Shown piece after piece: positions 1-8,184 of a DNA stretch of 64,000 bases (within the stretch, counting starts at the first letter, position 1; every line of letters starts with the position of its first letter). The stretch comes from JBDOQU01 sp039839375. Its GTDB lineage: Bacteria; Pseudomonadota; Alphaproteobacteria; DSM-16000; Inquilinaceae. The DNA is taken from assembly GCF_039839375.1 (NCBI RefSeq), contig NZ_JBDOQU010000009.1, forward strand, positions 94,898 through 158,897, written 5' to 3'. The notes beneath the pieces were generated by a model. It searched no databases. It was not told where the DNA came from and worked only from the letters and a program-made list of their open reading frames with translations. The translations under genes were made by a program, and so were the position numbers.

Positions 1-411
1 GCCCATTTCGGCAATCGCTTGCCCGCGACGATCGTGGAGCCGGGGCGCGGCATGGTCGGCAATGCCGGCGTGATCGAGAGCGAGGTCGTGCTGATCTCCC
101 GCAAATCGGCCAACGACAACCGCCGCTGGGTCTATCTGGACATCGGCAAGTTCGGCGGGCTGGCGGAGACGATGGACGAGGCGATCCAGTACCCGATCGA
201 AACCGACGCCGCCGGCCCGGAGGAAGCGGTCATCCTGGCCGGCCCGACCTGCGACAGCGCCGACGTGCTCTATGAGAAGGCGGACTACCACCTGCCGGTC
301 GACCTCAGGATCGGCGACCGCATCCGCGTGCTCGCCGCTGGCGCCTACACCACAACCTACGCCTCCGTCGCCTTCAACGGCTTCGAACCGCTCGCCGCCT
401 ATTACATCTGA
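1..411 (+). CDS. Ornithine/lysine decarboxylase-type enzyme, C-terminal fragment
   Basis: The reading frame is open from the first base of the window, so the N-terminal part lies outside it. The visible 136 residues match the C-terminal beta-barrel half of fold type III PLP decarboxylases (ornithine/lysine decarboxylase family, polyamine synthesis). An EPGR motif near the start is the PLP-phosphate binding signature. GPTCDSADVLYE further on carries the Cys-Asp pair that the second subunit contributes to the active site of the dimer. The lysine-binding N-terminal barrel cannot be checked, so ornithine and lysine specificity cannot be separated. Family assignment is firm; substrate is not. Confidence 0.88.
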   Translation, partial: AHFGNRLPATIVEPGRGMVGNAGVIESEVVLISRKSANDNRRWVYLDIGKFGGLAETMDEAIQYPIETDAAGPEEAVILAGPTCDSADVLYEKADYHLPVDLRIGDRIRVLAAGAYTTTYASVAFNGFEPLAAYYI

Positions 412-481
412 CGCTTGCCCCACTGGTCCCGCTCGTGTCTCTTGCCCGGCCAAGAAGAGCAGCGGGCGGGGGGCGGCGGAA

Positions 482-1309
482 ATGATCGAGACCTATACGG
501 TCGAAGGCGGGGGCGGCGTTCCGCTTTCGGTCATGGCGGCGGGGCCGCGCGACGGGCCGGCGATCCTTTTCATCCACGGCTTCTCACAAAGCTGCCTTTG
601 CTGGATGCGGCAGTTCGAGGGCGCGCTGGCGGAGCGGTACCGTCTCGTCGCCTTCGACCTGCGCGGCCATGGCGTCTCCGGCCGACCGGAACGGACCGCC
701 TCCTACACCGCCGGGCGGCTGTGGGCGGAGGATGTGGCCGCGGTGATCGCCGGATCCGGGATCGACCGGCCGGCGCTGGTCGGCTGGTCCTATGCCGGCT
801 TCGTGATCGGGGATTATCTCCGCCGCTTCGGGCAGGAGGGGATCGCCGGAATCAACCTTGTCGCCGCCACCACGCTGATCGGCACGGATGAGGTGCCGGC
901 GTTGCTGGGGCAGGGCCTGCTGGCCAATAGTCCGACCATGTGCCGGGACGAGTTGGCCGCCAACATCGCCGCGACCCGCCGGTTCGTTCGCGCCTGCTCG
1001 GCGCGACCCCTGCCGCCGGACTGGCATGAGACGATGCTCGCCTTCAACATGACGGTCCCGCCCTTCGTCCGCCGCGCGCTCTTCAGCCGGGCGGAGGATT
1101 TTGACGATGTCCTCTCATCCATCCGCCTGCCGGTCCTGCTGACCCACGGGACGGCGGACGATATCGTGCTGCCTGCCATGACCGACCGCATCGCCCGCGC
1201 CATGCCGGCGGCGCGTCTGTCGCTCTATGACGGCATCGGGCACATGCCCTTCGTGGAGGACCAGCCGCGCTTCAACCGGGAACTGGCGGCCTTTGTCGAC
1301 GCCACGTGA
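482..1309 (+). CDS. Alpha/beta hydrolase
   Basis: A 275-residue alpha/beta-hydrolase-fold protein. HG at residues 32-33 forms the oxyanion region, GWSYAG places the nucleophile at Ser103, and GHMPFVED near residue 260 carries the catalytic His. The reading frame is open further upstream, but the ATG at 482 is preferred because the family fold (hydrophobic strand AILFIHGF) begins about 27 residues in, and the extension reads as low-complexity Ser/Pro/Thr-rich translation. It follows the decarboxylase by 70 bp on the same strand and precedes an enoyl-CoA hydratase-like gene. The substrate cannot be inferred from sequence. Confidence 0.88.
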   Translation: MIETYTVEGGGGVPLSVMAAGPRDGPAILFIHGFSQSCLCWMRQFEGALAERYRLVAFDLRGHGVSGRPERTASYTAGRLWAEDVAAVIAGSGIDRPALVGWSYAGFVIGDYLRRFGQEGIAGINLVAATTLIGTDEVPALLGQGLLANSPTMCRDELAANIAATRRFVRACSARPLPPDWHETMLAFNMTVPPFVRRALFSRAEDFDDVLSSIRLPVLLTHGTADDIVLPAMTDRIARAMPAARLSLYDGIGHMPFVEDQPRFNRELAAFVDAT

Positions 1310-1362
1310 CGAGGCCACGTGACGGTGGCGGAACCGCCTGTCCCCCGCTAGAACCGATCCTC

Positions 1363-2148
1363 ATGACCGCAATGCCGCTCCGCCTGGACCGTCACGGCCC
1401 CATAGCCCATCTGGTGCTCGACCGGCCGGACAAGCTGAACGCCATCACGCTCGCCATGTGGCGGGTGCTGCCCGGCCTGATGGCGGAGATCGAGGGCGAC
1501 CCCGACATCCTTGCGGTTCTGGTGCGGGGGGAGGGCGACCGCGCTTTCTCCGCCGGTGCCGATATCGCGGAGTTCGAGACCGTCTACGCCTCGCCCGACT
1601 CCGCCCGGACCTACAACGACGCCGTTCGGAAAGGTTTCGCCGCAGTGGAGCGAGCGACCAAGCCGACCATCGCCCTCATCCGCGGCCTCTGTGTCGGTGG
1701 CGGCTGCGGCCTCGCGCTCGCCTGCGATTTGCGCTTCGCTTCGGATGATGCGCGGTTCGGCATCACGCCCTCCCGCCTCGGCCTTGTCTACAGCCTGGCC
1801 GATACGCGGCGGCTGGTCGAAACGGTGGGGCCGGCGCGGGCGCGGGACATGCTGTTCTCCGGCCGGCTGATCGATGCCGGCGAAGCCCACACTATCGGCT
1901 TGGTCGACAGGGTGGAGCCGGCCGCCCTGATCGAAGCGGCATTGGACGACTACCTGGCCGGGCTGGCCCGGCGATCCCAGTATTCCCTGCGCGCGGCCAA
2001 GCGTATGATCCAGGCGGTGCTCGACGGGGCAGGGGACGACGATCCGGATCTTGCGGCGCTCTACGATGGCGCGTTCGGCGGCGAGGATCTGCGCGAAGGA
2101 TGGCGGGCGTTCGCCGAGAAACGGCCGCCTCGGTTCACCTGGCGCTAA
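1363..2148 (+). CDS. Enoyl-CoA hydratase/isomerase family protein
   Basis: A 261-residue crotonase-fold protein, normal length for the family. LDRPDKLNAI near the start and FSAGADIAEFE around residues 64-74 form the CoA-binding and first oxyanion-hole elements. RGLCVGGGCGLALACDLRFA around residues 107-126 forms the second oxyanion hole. The Glu usually found after GGGCGLA in hydratases is not obvious, so hydratase, isomerase or another crotonase reaction is possible. ATG at 1363 is chosen because the conserved strand starts directly after it; an upstream in-frame start at 1306 would overlap the preceding gene. Likely acts on an acyl-CoA in the cytosol. Confidence 0.87.
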   Translation: MTAMPLRLDRHGPIAHLVLDRPDKLNAITLAMWRVLPGLMAEIEGDPDILAVLVRGEGDRAFSAGADIAEFETVYASPDSARTYNDAVRKGFAAVERATKPTIALIRGLCVGGGCGLALACDLRFASDDARFGITPSRLGLVYSLADTRRLVETVGPARARDMLFSGRLIDAGEAHTIGLVDRVEPAALIEAALDDYLAGLARRSQYSLRAAKRMIQAVLDGAGDDDPDLAALYDGAFGGEDLREGWRAFAEKRPPRFTWR

Positions 2149-2180
2149 GACGAAGAAGAGAAAAAGGGGGAGAGGCGGCA

Positions 2181-2663
2181 ATGCCGATCAAGGTGGGAGA
2201 CAGGTTCCCTGAGGTGATGTTGAAGCAGGTGGGGCCGGACGGGCTCGTCGATCTGGATACCGGAGAACTGACGACCGGCCAGACGATCGTCCTCTTCGCC
2301 GTTCCGGGCGCCTTTACGCCCACCTGCTCCGTCCGCCACCTGCCCGGCTTCATCGACCATGCCGACGATTTCAAGGCGAAGGGGGTCGATGTCATCGCCT
2401 GCCTTTCCGTCAACGATCCGTGGGTGATGGACGCCTGGGCGAAGGATACCGGCGCGGAAGGGACGATCCTCATGCTGCCGGACGGCAATGGCGAACTGGC
2501 CGCCGCGCTCGACCTGCCGCTGGACGCCAGCGCAAACGGGCTCGGCATCCGCATCAAGCGGTTCGCCATGGTGATCGATGACGGGATCGTCACCGACCTA
2601 CAGATCGAAGCGCCTGGCAAGTTGGAAGTCTCCAGCGCAGAGGCGCTGCTGGCGCGGCTCTAA
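2181..2663 (+). CDS. Peroxiredoxin, Prx5-like
   Basis: A 160-residue thioredoxin-fold peroxidase of the Prx5/AHP-like group. The PGAFTPTCS motif puts the peroxidatic Cys at residue 49. KGVDVIACLSVNDPWVMDAW is typical of Prx5, as is the long Gly-rich stretch before RIKRFAMVIDDG. It reduces hydrogen peroxide or organic hydroperoxides with thiol or glutaredoxin partners. The ATG at 2181 follows a strong purine-rich ribosome site (GGGGGAGAGG), which decides the start. A small GC-rich hairpin, CGCTCAG/CTGAGCG at 2682-2698, lies just past its stop and may end transcription against the convergent gene. Confidence 0.93.
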   Translation: MPIKVGDRFPEVMLKQVGPDGLVDLDTGELTTGQTIVLFAVPGAFTPTCSVRHLPGFIDHADDFKAKGVDVIACLSVNDPWVMDAWAKDTGAEGTILMLPDGNGELAAALDLPLDASANGLGIRIKRFAMVIDDGIVTDLQIEAPGKLEVSSAEALLARL

Positions 2664-2681
2664 CTATTACGGCAGAACCGC

Positions 2682-2915
2682 TCAGCCGCTGAGCGTGTCT
2701 CGAAGCAGCAGGCCGAGGACCAGAAGGACCATGGCCGTATTGAAGCCGACCATCCAACGAAGCTGCTTGATATCGCCTTCAATTGTCGTCAGTTGCAACT
2801 TCAGCGGCGCCTGATTTGCCGCTTCGGTAATGCTATCGGCGGCCGAACGGGCTTTATCGTCGGCAACGCCGGCGCTCTTGAAAGCGTCGTATATGGCGAA
2901 AGCTGGATTCGTCAT
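2682..2915 (-). CDS. Small coiled-coil protein with C-terminal membrane segment
   Basis: A 77-residue protein. It starts MTNPAFAIYDAFKSAGV, has a charged helix of residues 18-50 (DDKARSAADSITEAANQ, then TTIEGDIKQLRW) likely to form a coiled coil, and ends in a hydrophobic helix MVGFNTAMVLLVLGLLL. This layout resembles DUF1640/CCDC90-like small proteins of alphaproteobacteria, though the match is from memory of the pattern only. It is convergent with the peroxiredoxin gene. A 13-base direct repeat, ATGGTCGATCCTG, occurs at the start codon and again about 27 bases upstream. Function unknown. Confidence 0.68.
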   Translation of the reverse strand: MTNPAFAIYDAFKSAGVADDKARSAADSITEAANQAPLKLQLTTIEGDIKQLRWMVGFNTAMVLLVLGLLLRDTLSG

Positions 2916-2957
2916 GGTCGATCCTGGTATTTATAGAAAGATGGTCGATCCTGTGGC
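2914..2957 (+). repeat. Short direct repeat at a gene start
   Basis: The 13-mer ATGGTCGATCCTG occurs at about 2914-2926 and again at 2941-2953, 27 bases apart. The first copy overlaps the start codon of the minus-strand small gene. It may be a local duplication or a regulator site; nothing else supports a role. Confidence 0.45.
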
Positions 2958-3019
2958 AATCGACAAGCATCTTCGACCTGAGGTTGATTTTCTGAAGATT
3001 CTACCGGCGCGAAAGTAAT

Positions 3020-3402
3020 TCAATAGCCAATCCGGTTGATAGAGAAAACGGATCGCGCCGGCGCATTGACAGCATCGGCAGACGGTCGCAATTCATCGTC
3101 CCGCTTCCGCCACGGCAAGCTCCGCCACGGCGGCGGGCGACCGCTTCCCTTCGGCCCGTTCCAGAAGCAGCGCGTCGCCCTCCCGCGCCAGCACGCGGGC
3201 CGCGCCGTCGCCATCCCACCACGCCATCAACAAGGCCGCCGAACTTCTCTTCTGGCTCCATGGCCAGCTTCAGCATCGCGGGTTCGCCGGCGCGGCGGAC
3301 GGGCAGCAGGTGGCTGCTATGGGTGGCGATGGGGTTGCCGTCGGCCGTGAGGCTCCAGCGTCGAAGGTAGTCGCCGATTGCAGCTCGAATACCGTCATTC
3401 AT
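3020..3402 (-). pseudogene. Remnant of an APH(6)/streptomycin-kinase-like gene
   Basis: The minus-strand frame from 3402 reads LRRWSLTADGNPIATHSSHL, then PAMLKLAMEPEEKFGG. Here the family pattern jumps by one base: the next frame continues LLMAWWDGDGAARVLARE and then DALLLERAEGKRSPAAVAEL. The EE-G-LLxWWDGxGAARVLA-LLLERA series is the hallmark of aminoglycoside 6-kinases (hydroxyurea/streptomycin kinase family). That frame stops at TGA 3095-3093, but the third frame continues with DDELRPSADAVNAPAR, where the family has a DDE-helix. At least one, probably two, frameshifts are present, and the C-terminal two thirds with the catalytic HGD and DP motifs are missing. A dead gene, barring sequence errors. 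Confidence 0.72.
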
Positions 3403-3513
3403 GCTCCGGCCGGTCCTCTATCATCGCGGGCGAAAAAATCCGGTCGCCGATGTCGGATCGCGCTTCCACCGTCCGTCCTCTGGTCGAACCATCCGAACCT
3501 TGGGAGACATCAG

Positions 3514-3996
3514 ATGACCGCCGACGTCAAGACCGCCCCGACCGCCGCCCACGAACTCGTGCTTACCCGGCTGATCGACGCGCCGCGCGAGAAGGTGTTC
3601 CGCGCCTGGACCGATCCCGAGATCATCCCGCAATGGTTCGCGCCTCTACCCTGGACCGTCTCGAAGGCGGAAGTCGACGTGCGGCCCGGCGGGTCGTCGC
3701 TGATCGTGATGCGCAGCCCCGACGGCACGGACTATCCGAACCCGGGCGTCTATCTGGAAGTCGTGGAGAACGAGAAGCTGGTCTTCACCGACGCCTTCAC
3801 GGAGGCCTGGGTACCGTCGGAGAAGCCGTTCTTCACCGGTGTCCTGACATTCGAGGATGAAGGCGGCAAGACCCGCTATACCGCCCGCGCCCTCCACTGG
3901 ACGGCCGAGGACCGTGAGCGGCACGAGAAGATGGGCTTCCACGAAGGCTGGGGCCAGTGCGCCGACCAGCTGGAGGCCGTTGCCCGTAAGCTCTGA
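3514..3996 (+). CDS. SRPBCC/AHSA1-family protein
   Basis: A 160-residue START-like protein of the AHSA1 (activator of Hsp90 ATPase C-terminal) family. Residues 15-45 show the signature LVLTRLIDAPREKVFRAWTD followed by PQWFAP, and the end has GFHEGWGQCADQLEAVA. Members bind small hydrophobic ligands; no ligand can be named here. The ATG at 3514 follows GGGAGACATCAG, a good ribosome site, and starts the domain directly; the frame open further upstream is rejected. It stands alone between the kinase remnant and a palindromic repeat element. Confidence 0.88.
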   Translation: MTADVKTAPTAAHELVLTRLIDAPREKVFRAWTDPEIIPQWFAPLPWTVSKAEVDVRPGGSSLIVMRSPDGTDYPNPGVYLEVVENEKLVFTDAFTEAWVPSEKPFFTGVLTFEDEGGKTRYTARALHWTAEDRERHEKMGFHEGWGQCADQLEAVARKL

Positions 3997-4014
3997 AGGC
4001 TCGCCATCCTCCTC

Positions 4015-4135
4015 TTGGTCATTCCGGACTTGATCCGGAATCCATAGGCCCTTGCCGCTTCACCGGCGGAGAAGGACCTGGCGGGGTCCCGGCTTCTTCG
4101 ACACTGCATGGATGCTGGATCAAGTCCAGCATGAC
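4015..4135 (+). repeat. Composite palindromic repeat, REPIN/BIME-like, copy A
   Basis: Two inverted palindromic units flank a GC-rich linker. Unit 1 (4021-4041) has stem ATTCCGGA, loop CTTGA, stem TCCGGAAT. Unit 2 (4113-4131) has stem TGCTGGA, loop TCAAG, stem TCCAGCA, and is the reverse-orientation form of unit 1 with a different, still fully paired stem. The linker contains CGCTTCACCGGCGG. The same architecture recurs at 63731-63852, and related units at 22143-22217 and 25981-26054. It sits between convergent genes. Confidence 0.9.
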
Positions 4136-4148
4136 GATATCGAGGTCC

Positions 4149-5120
4149 TCAGGAAATCGTCTCGGCGTAGTGGCAGGCGACCATCCTGCTGTCGACATAG
4201 CGGAGCGGTGGGCGTTCGTCCTTGCAGAGGTCGGTCGCGTACGGGCAGCGGGAGCGGAAGGCGCAGCCCGACGGCGGGTTGAGCGGGGACGGAAGCTCCC
4301 CCTTCACCGATATGCGCTGGGTCCGGTGCGCCGGATCGACCGACGGGGTGGAGCCCAGGAGGGCGCGGGTATAGGGATGGCGCGGCCGTTCGAACAGCGT
4401 CTCCTTCGACCCCTGCTCCACCGGCTTACCCAGATAGAGCACCAGCACCTCGTCCGCGATGTGCCGCACCACCGAAAGGTCGTGGCTGATGAACAGGTAG
4501 GCGAGGTTGAATTCCTCCTGCAGATCCATCATCAGGTTCAGCACCTGCGCCTGGACGGAGACGTCTAGCGCGGAGACCGGCTCGTCGGCGACCAGGATCC
4601 TCGGGTTCAGCATCAGCGCGCGGGCGATCGCGATGCGCTGGCGCTGACCGCCGGAGAACATGTGCGGGTAACGGTGATAATGCTCCGACCGCAGGCCGAC
4701 CTTGCTCAGCAGCGCCTGCCCACGCTCCTTCCGCTCCTTGGCCGGCATGTCGGTGTTGATGACGACGCTTTCCTCCAGGATCGTGCCGATCTTCTTCCGC
4801 GGGTTCAGCGAACCGTACGGATCCTGGAAGATCATCTGCACGGCCCGGCGCAGTTCCTTTGCGTCGGCGCGGCCGGGATGGGCGGCGTCCTTGCCCACGA
4901 TCTCCAGCGTTCCGCCCGTGGGCTGCTCGATCATCGTCAGGAGGCGCGCCAGCGTCGACTTGCCGGACCCGGATTCGCCCACCACGGCGACCGTCTGTCC
5001 GGCGGACAGGTCGAAGCTGACCCCGTCGACCGCCTTCAGCGTCGCCTTGGGTTTCAGGAAACCTCGGTTGACCGTGTAGTGCTTCGTCAGCCCGTCGGCG
5101 ACAAGGAGCGGCTTGCTCAT
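4149..5120 (-). CDS. dppF: Dipeptide/oligopeptide ABC transporter ATP-binding protein (DppF type)
   Basis: A 323-residue ABC ATPase that powers peptide uptake at the inner membrane. Walker A GESGSGKST is at residues 48-56, the Q-loop is in MIFQDPYGSLNPR, the signature is SGGQRQRIAIARAL, Walker B is ILVADEPVSALD and the switch His is in FISHDLS. The C-terminal oligo_HPY region (RPRHPYTRALL, then CAFRSRCPYA) is typical of DppF/OppF. ATG at 5120 overlaps the stop of the preceding ATPase gene by four bases (ATGA), so the two are translationally coupled. Last gene of the importer operon. The exact substrate range is not shown by sequence. Confidence 0.92.
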   Translation of the reverse strand: MSKPLLVADGLTKHYTVNRGFLKPKATLKAVDGVSFDLSAGQTVAVVGESGSGKSTLARLLTMIEQPTGGTLEIVGKDAAHPGRADAKELRRAVQMIFQDPYGSLNPRKKIGTILEESVVINTDMPAKERKERGQALLSKVGLRSEHYHRYPHMFSGGQRQRIAIARALMLNPRILVADEPVSALDVSVQAQVLNLMMDLQEEFNLAYLFISHDLSVVRHIADEVLVLYLGKPVEQGSKETLFERPRHPYTRALLGSTPSVDPAHRTQRISVKGELPSPLNPPSGCAFRSRCPYATDLCKDERPPLRYVDSRMVACHYAETIS

Positions 5121-6106
5121 GCCGGCACTCCTTCGCGACTCAACGGATAATGGCAGCGCACGTTGCCGGGACGACCCTCCGACGGGTCGTCGGCCAGCGG
5201 CGGTCGGACGGCGACGCAATGTTCGGTCGCGAAACGGCAGCGCGGCTGGAACAGGCATCCGTCCGGCCGGTCATAGACGCCGGGCACGACGCCGGGGATG
5301 GTCGGCAGGCGGCGACTGCCCAGGCTGCGCTCCGGCAACGCGCCCAGAAGGGCGTCGGTATAGGGATGGCGCGGATGGTTGAACAGCGTCTCGACCCCCC
5401 GCTGCTCCATGACCTGGCCGGCATACATGACGACGACGCGCTGCGCCGTCTCCGCCACCACGCCCATATTGTGGGTCACCAGCAGCATGGCCATCCCGCG
5501 CTCCTGCTGCAGTTCCACCAGCAGGTCCAGGATCTGGGCCTGGATGGTGACGTCCAGCGCCGTCGTCGGCTCGTCGGCCAGCAGCAGGCGCGGATTGCAG
5601 GCGATCGCCATGGCGATCATCACGCGCTGGTTCATGCCGCCGGACATCTGGTGCGGGAAATTCGACAGGCGCTGGTCGGGCGCCGGGATGCCGACGCGGT
5701 CCAGAAGCTCGATCGCCCTGCGTTTCAGCTCGGACCGGCTGCCGCCTTCATGCACCTTCAGCGCCTCCATGATCTGGAAGCCGACCGTGAAGCAGGGGTT
5801 CAGGCTGGTCATCGGCTCCTGGAAGATCATCGCCACGTCCTTGCCGGTCATTTCGCGGCGGCGGCGGGGCGAGATGCTCAGCATGTCGTTGCCGTCGAAG
5901 GTCATGATGTCGGCCGTGACCTTGCCGGGGAAGGGCACGAGGCCCATCAGCGCCAGCATCGACATGCTCTTGCCGGAGCCGGATTCGCCGACTACGCCGA
6001 CAAGCTCGCGCTCGTCGATGGTCAGGTCCACGCCCTCGACGGCGCGGAAGGGGCCTCGGGCGGTCGGGAATTCGACCGTCAGATTGCGGATTTCAAGAAG
6101 GGGCAT
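5117..6106 (-). CDS. dppD: Dipeptide/oligopeptide ABC transporter ATP-binding protein (DppD type)
   Basis: A 329-residue ABC ATPase, partner of the downstream DppF-type protein. Walker A GESGSGKS is at residues 40-47, the Q-loop segment is MIFQEPMTSLNP, the signature is MSGGMNQRVMIAMA, Walker B is LLLADEPTTALD and the switch His is in VTHNMG. The C-terminus has RHPYTDALLGALP and the Cys-rich CLFQPRCRFATEHC found in DppD/OppD. The ATG at 6106 shares one base with the TGA of the permease gene (TGATG), so translation is coupled. The much longer open frame upstream is antisense/out-of-frame noise over the permease gene. Confidence 0.92.
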   Translation of the reverse strand: MPLLEIRNLTVEFPTARGPFRAVEGVDLTIDERELVGVVGESGSGKSMSMLALMGLVPFPGKVTADIMTFDGNDMLSISPRRRREMTGKDVAMIFQEPMTSLNPCFTVGFQIMEALKVHEGGSRSELKRRAIELLDRVGIPAPDQRLSNFPHQMSGGMNQRVMIAMAIACNPRLLLADEPTTALDVTIQAQILDLLVELQQERGMAMLLVTHNMGVVAETAQRVVVMYAGQVMEQRGVETLFNHPRHPYTDALLGALPERSLGSRRLPTIPGVVPGVYDRPDGCLFQPRCRFATEHCVAVRPPLADDPSEGRPGNVRCHYPLSREGVPA

Positions 6107-7026
6107 CAGCGTTTCAACTTCGGATCGAGCGCGTCGCGCAGGCCGTCGCCCAGCAGGTTGAAAGCCAGGACGGTCACCAGGATGGCGAGGCCGGGGAAGG
6201 TGACGACCCACCATGCGCTGCGGATGAATTCGCGGCTGTTGGACAGCATCGTGCCCCATTCCGCCGTCGGCGGCTGCGCGCCGAGGCCGAGGAAACCGAG
6301 CGCCGCGGCGTCCAGGATCGCCGTGGAGAAGCCGAGTGTCGCCTGCACGATCAGCGGCGGCACGCAGTTCGGCAGCACCGTCACCAGCATCAGCCGCATA
6401 AGGCCGGCGCCGCTGATCTTCGACGCCGTGACATAATCCTTCGACAGCTCGTTGATGACCGCCGCGCGCGTCAGCCGGACATAGTGCGGCGTGACCACGA
6501 CCGTCACCGCGATCATCGCGTTCAGAAGGCTGGGACCCAGGATGGTGACGATGACGATCGCCAGCAGGATCGACGGCAGCGACAGCACGATGTCCATCAT
6601 CCGCATGATCAGGATCGACGGCATGCCGGAGAAGAAGCCGGCGATAAGACCCAGCGTGACGCCGACGATCAGCGACAGCGTGACGACGATGACGCCGGTC
6701 AGCATCGACAGGCGCGCGCCGTGGATCAGCCGGGACAACAGGTCCCGCCCGACCGCGTCCGTGCCCAGTATGTGGCCCCACGTGCCGTTGTCGTTCCAGA
6801 CCGGCGGCGCCAGCAGCGCGTCGCGGAACTGCTCGATCGGCGAATAGGGCGCGATGAAATCGGCGAAGATCGCCAGGAGAGCGACGAAGACGATGACGGC
6901 GAGGCCGGCGACGGCGCCCTTGTTGCGGCTGAAATCGCTCCAGAACTCCGCGACCGGGTGGGGCGGCGCGTCGGCCGTCGCGGTCACGGGCGACGCCGCG
7001 GGTTGTACGGGTGCTTCTATGCTCAT
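6106..7026 (-). CDS. dppC: Peptide ABC transporter permease (DppC type)
   Basis: A 306-residue inner-membrane permease. An N-terminal cytoplasmic stretch rich in Ala/Pro precedes the first membrane helix (GAVAGLAVIVFVALLAIFAD), followed by a periplasmic segment with the typical HILGTDAVGRDLLSR motif. The binding-protein-dependent transport domain has several further helices and the EAA-like coupling loop TASKISGAGLMRLMLVTVLP. It pairs with the DppB-type permease to form the channel. It sits 48 bp downstream of dppB. Confidence 0.93.
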   Translation of the reverse strand: MSIEAPVQPAASPVTATADAPPHPVAEFWSDFSRNKGAVAGLAVIVFVALLAIFADFIAPYSPIEQFRDALLAPPVWNDNGTWGHILGTDAVGRDLLSRLIHGARLSMLTGVIVVTLSLIVGVTLGLIAGFFSGMPSILIMRMMDIVLSLPSILLAIVIVTILGPSLLNAMIAVTVVVTPHYVRLTRAAVINELSKDYVTASKISGAGLMRLMLVTVLPNCVPPLIVQATLGFSTAILDAAALGFLGLGAQPPTAEWGTMLSNSREFIRSAWWVVTFPGLAILVTVLAFNLLGDGLRDALDPKLKR

Positions 7027-7074
7027 GGACAGGCAGACTTGATGGAATGGTTGTTCGTCGTCATCGCCACGCTC

Positions 7075-8085
7075 CTACCGCGCCCGGCTGATGCGCGGGT
7101 TGATGATACCGTAGAGAAGCTCGACGAAGAGATTGACCAGGATCACCACCGTGGCCAGCAGCAGGACGCCGCCCTGGAGGATGGGATAGTCGCGCCGGTA
7201 GACGCTCTCCAGGATCCACTTCCCGACCCCGGGCCAGGAGAAGATCGTCTCCGTCAGGATGGCGCCGGTCAGAAGCACGCTGACCTGGAGGCCGATCACC
7301 GTGACGACCGGGATCAGCGCATTCCGCAGCGCATGGACCCAGACCACCCGGCGCGGCGTCAGCCCCTTGGCCCGGGCCGTGCGGATATAGTCCTCGTTCA
7401 GCACCTCCAGCATGGAGGATCGTGTCATCCGCGCGATAACAGCCAGCGGAATGGTGGCCAGCACCACGGCCGGCAGGATCAGGTGGCTGACGGCCGACTG
7501 GAAGGCTCCGTCCTGACCGGACAGGAGGCTGTCTATCAGCATGAAGCCGGTCACCGGCTCCACCCAGTACATCACAGATATACGGCCGGAGACTGGCGTC
7601 CATCCCAGGATGACGGAGAAGAGGAGGATCAGGAGAATGCCCCACCAGAAGATCGGCATCGAATAGCCGGTCAGCGACAGGCCCATGACCGTGTGGTCGG
7701 CGGCCTTGCCGCGCCTCGTGCCGGCCAGCATGCCGACGGGCAGGCCGACGATGACGGCGATGATGATCGCGCAGATCGCCAGTTCCAGCGTCGCTGGGAA
7801 CAGCGTCAGGAACTCGCTGAGGACGGGCTGCTTCGTGACGACGGATGTGCCCAGATCGCCTTGCAGCACATTCCAGATATAGATCGCGTACTGCTCGAGG
7901 ATGGGTTTGTCCAACCCCATCTCCGCGCGCAGCCGGGCGTAGCGCTCCGGATCGATCGCCCGCTCTCCGGCCAGGAGAAGGATCGGGTCGCCCGGCACCA
8001 GCCGGATAAGCGTGAAGGTCAGCAACGTGACGCCCAGAAAGGTCGGGACGATCAGGCTGACGCGCGTCAGGAGAAAACGAAGCAT
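7075..8085 (-). CDS. dppB: Peptide ABC transporter permease (DppB type)
   Basis: A 336-residue permease. It opens with the conserved DppB start MLRFLLTRVSLIVPTFLGV and then LIRLVPGDPI, both characteristic of this subunit. Six membrane helices are visible, and the EAA loop reads RTARAKGLTPRRVVWVHALR. The last segment DYPILQGGVLLLATVVILVN is also family-typical. It follows the binding-protein gene by about 100 bp; that gap contains a strong hairpin with a T tract, so permease and ATPase genes are probably expressed at a lower level than the binding protein. Confidence 0.94.
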   Translation of the reverse strand: MLRFLLTRVSLIVPTFLGVTLLTFTLIRLVPGDPILLLAGERAIDPERYARLRAEMGLDKPILEQYAIYIWNVLQGDLGTSVVTKQPVLSEFLTLFPATLELAICAIIIAVIVGLPVGMLAGTRRGKAADHTVMGLSLTGYSMPIFWWGILLILLFSVILGWTPVSGRISVMYWVEPVTGFMLIDSLLSGQDGAFQSAVSHLILPAVVLATIPLAVIARMTRSSMLEVLNEDYIRTARAKGLTPRRVVWVHALRNALIPVVTVIGLQVSVLLTGAILTETIFSWPGVGKWILESVYRRDYPILQGGVLLLATVVILVNLFVELLYGIINPRISRAR

Positions 8086-8123
8086 GAAGAGACGATATCT
8101 GCGTCTGTTTTGGACGATTGCCT

Positions 8124-8164
8124 AAAAAAGAAGCGGGCAGGGGGATGTACACCCCTGCCCGCCA
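8124..8164 (-). terminator. Hairpin with T tract between dppA and dppB (partial terminator)
   Basis: On the minus strand the sequence reads GCGGGCAGGGGT, a short loop, then ACCCCCTGCCCGC-like complement (imperfect only at the loop), followed by TTC and a run of six T. This is a strong intrinsic terminator placed inside the importer operon, downstream of the binding-protein stop. The usual interpretation is partial termination that makes binding protein in excess over membrane components. Confidence 0.82.
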
Positions 8165-8184
8165 CTTTCATAGCCCGGAGTTCT

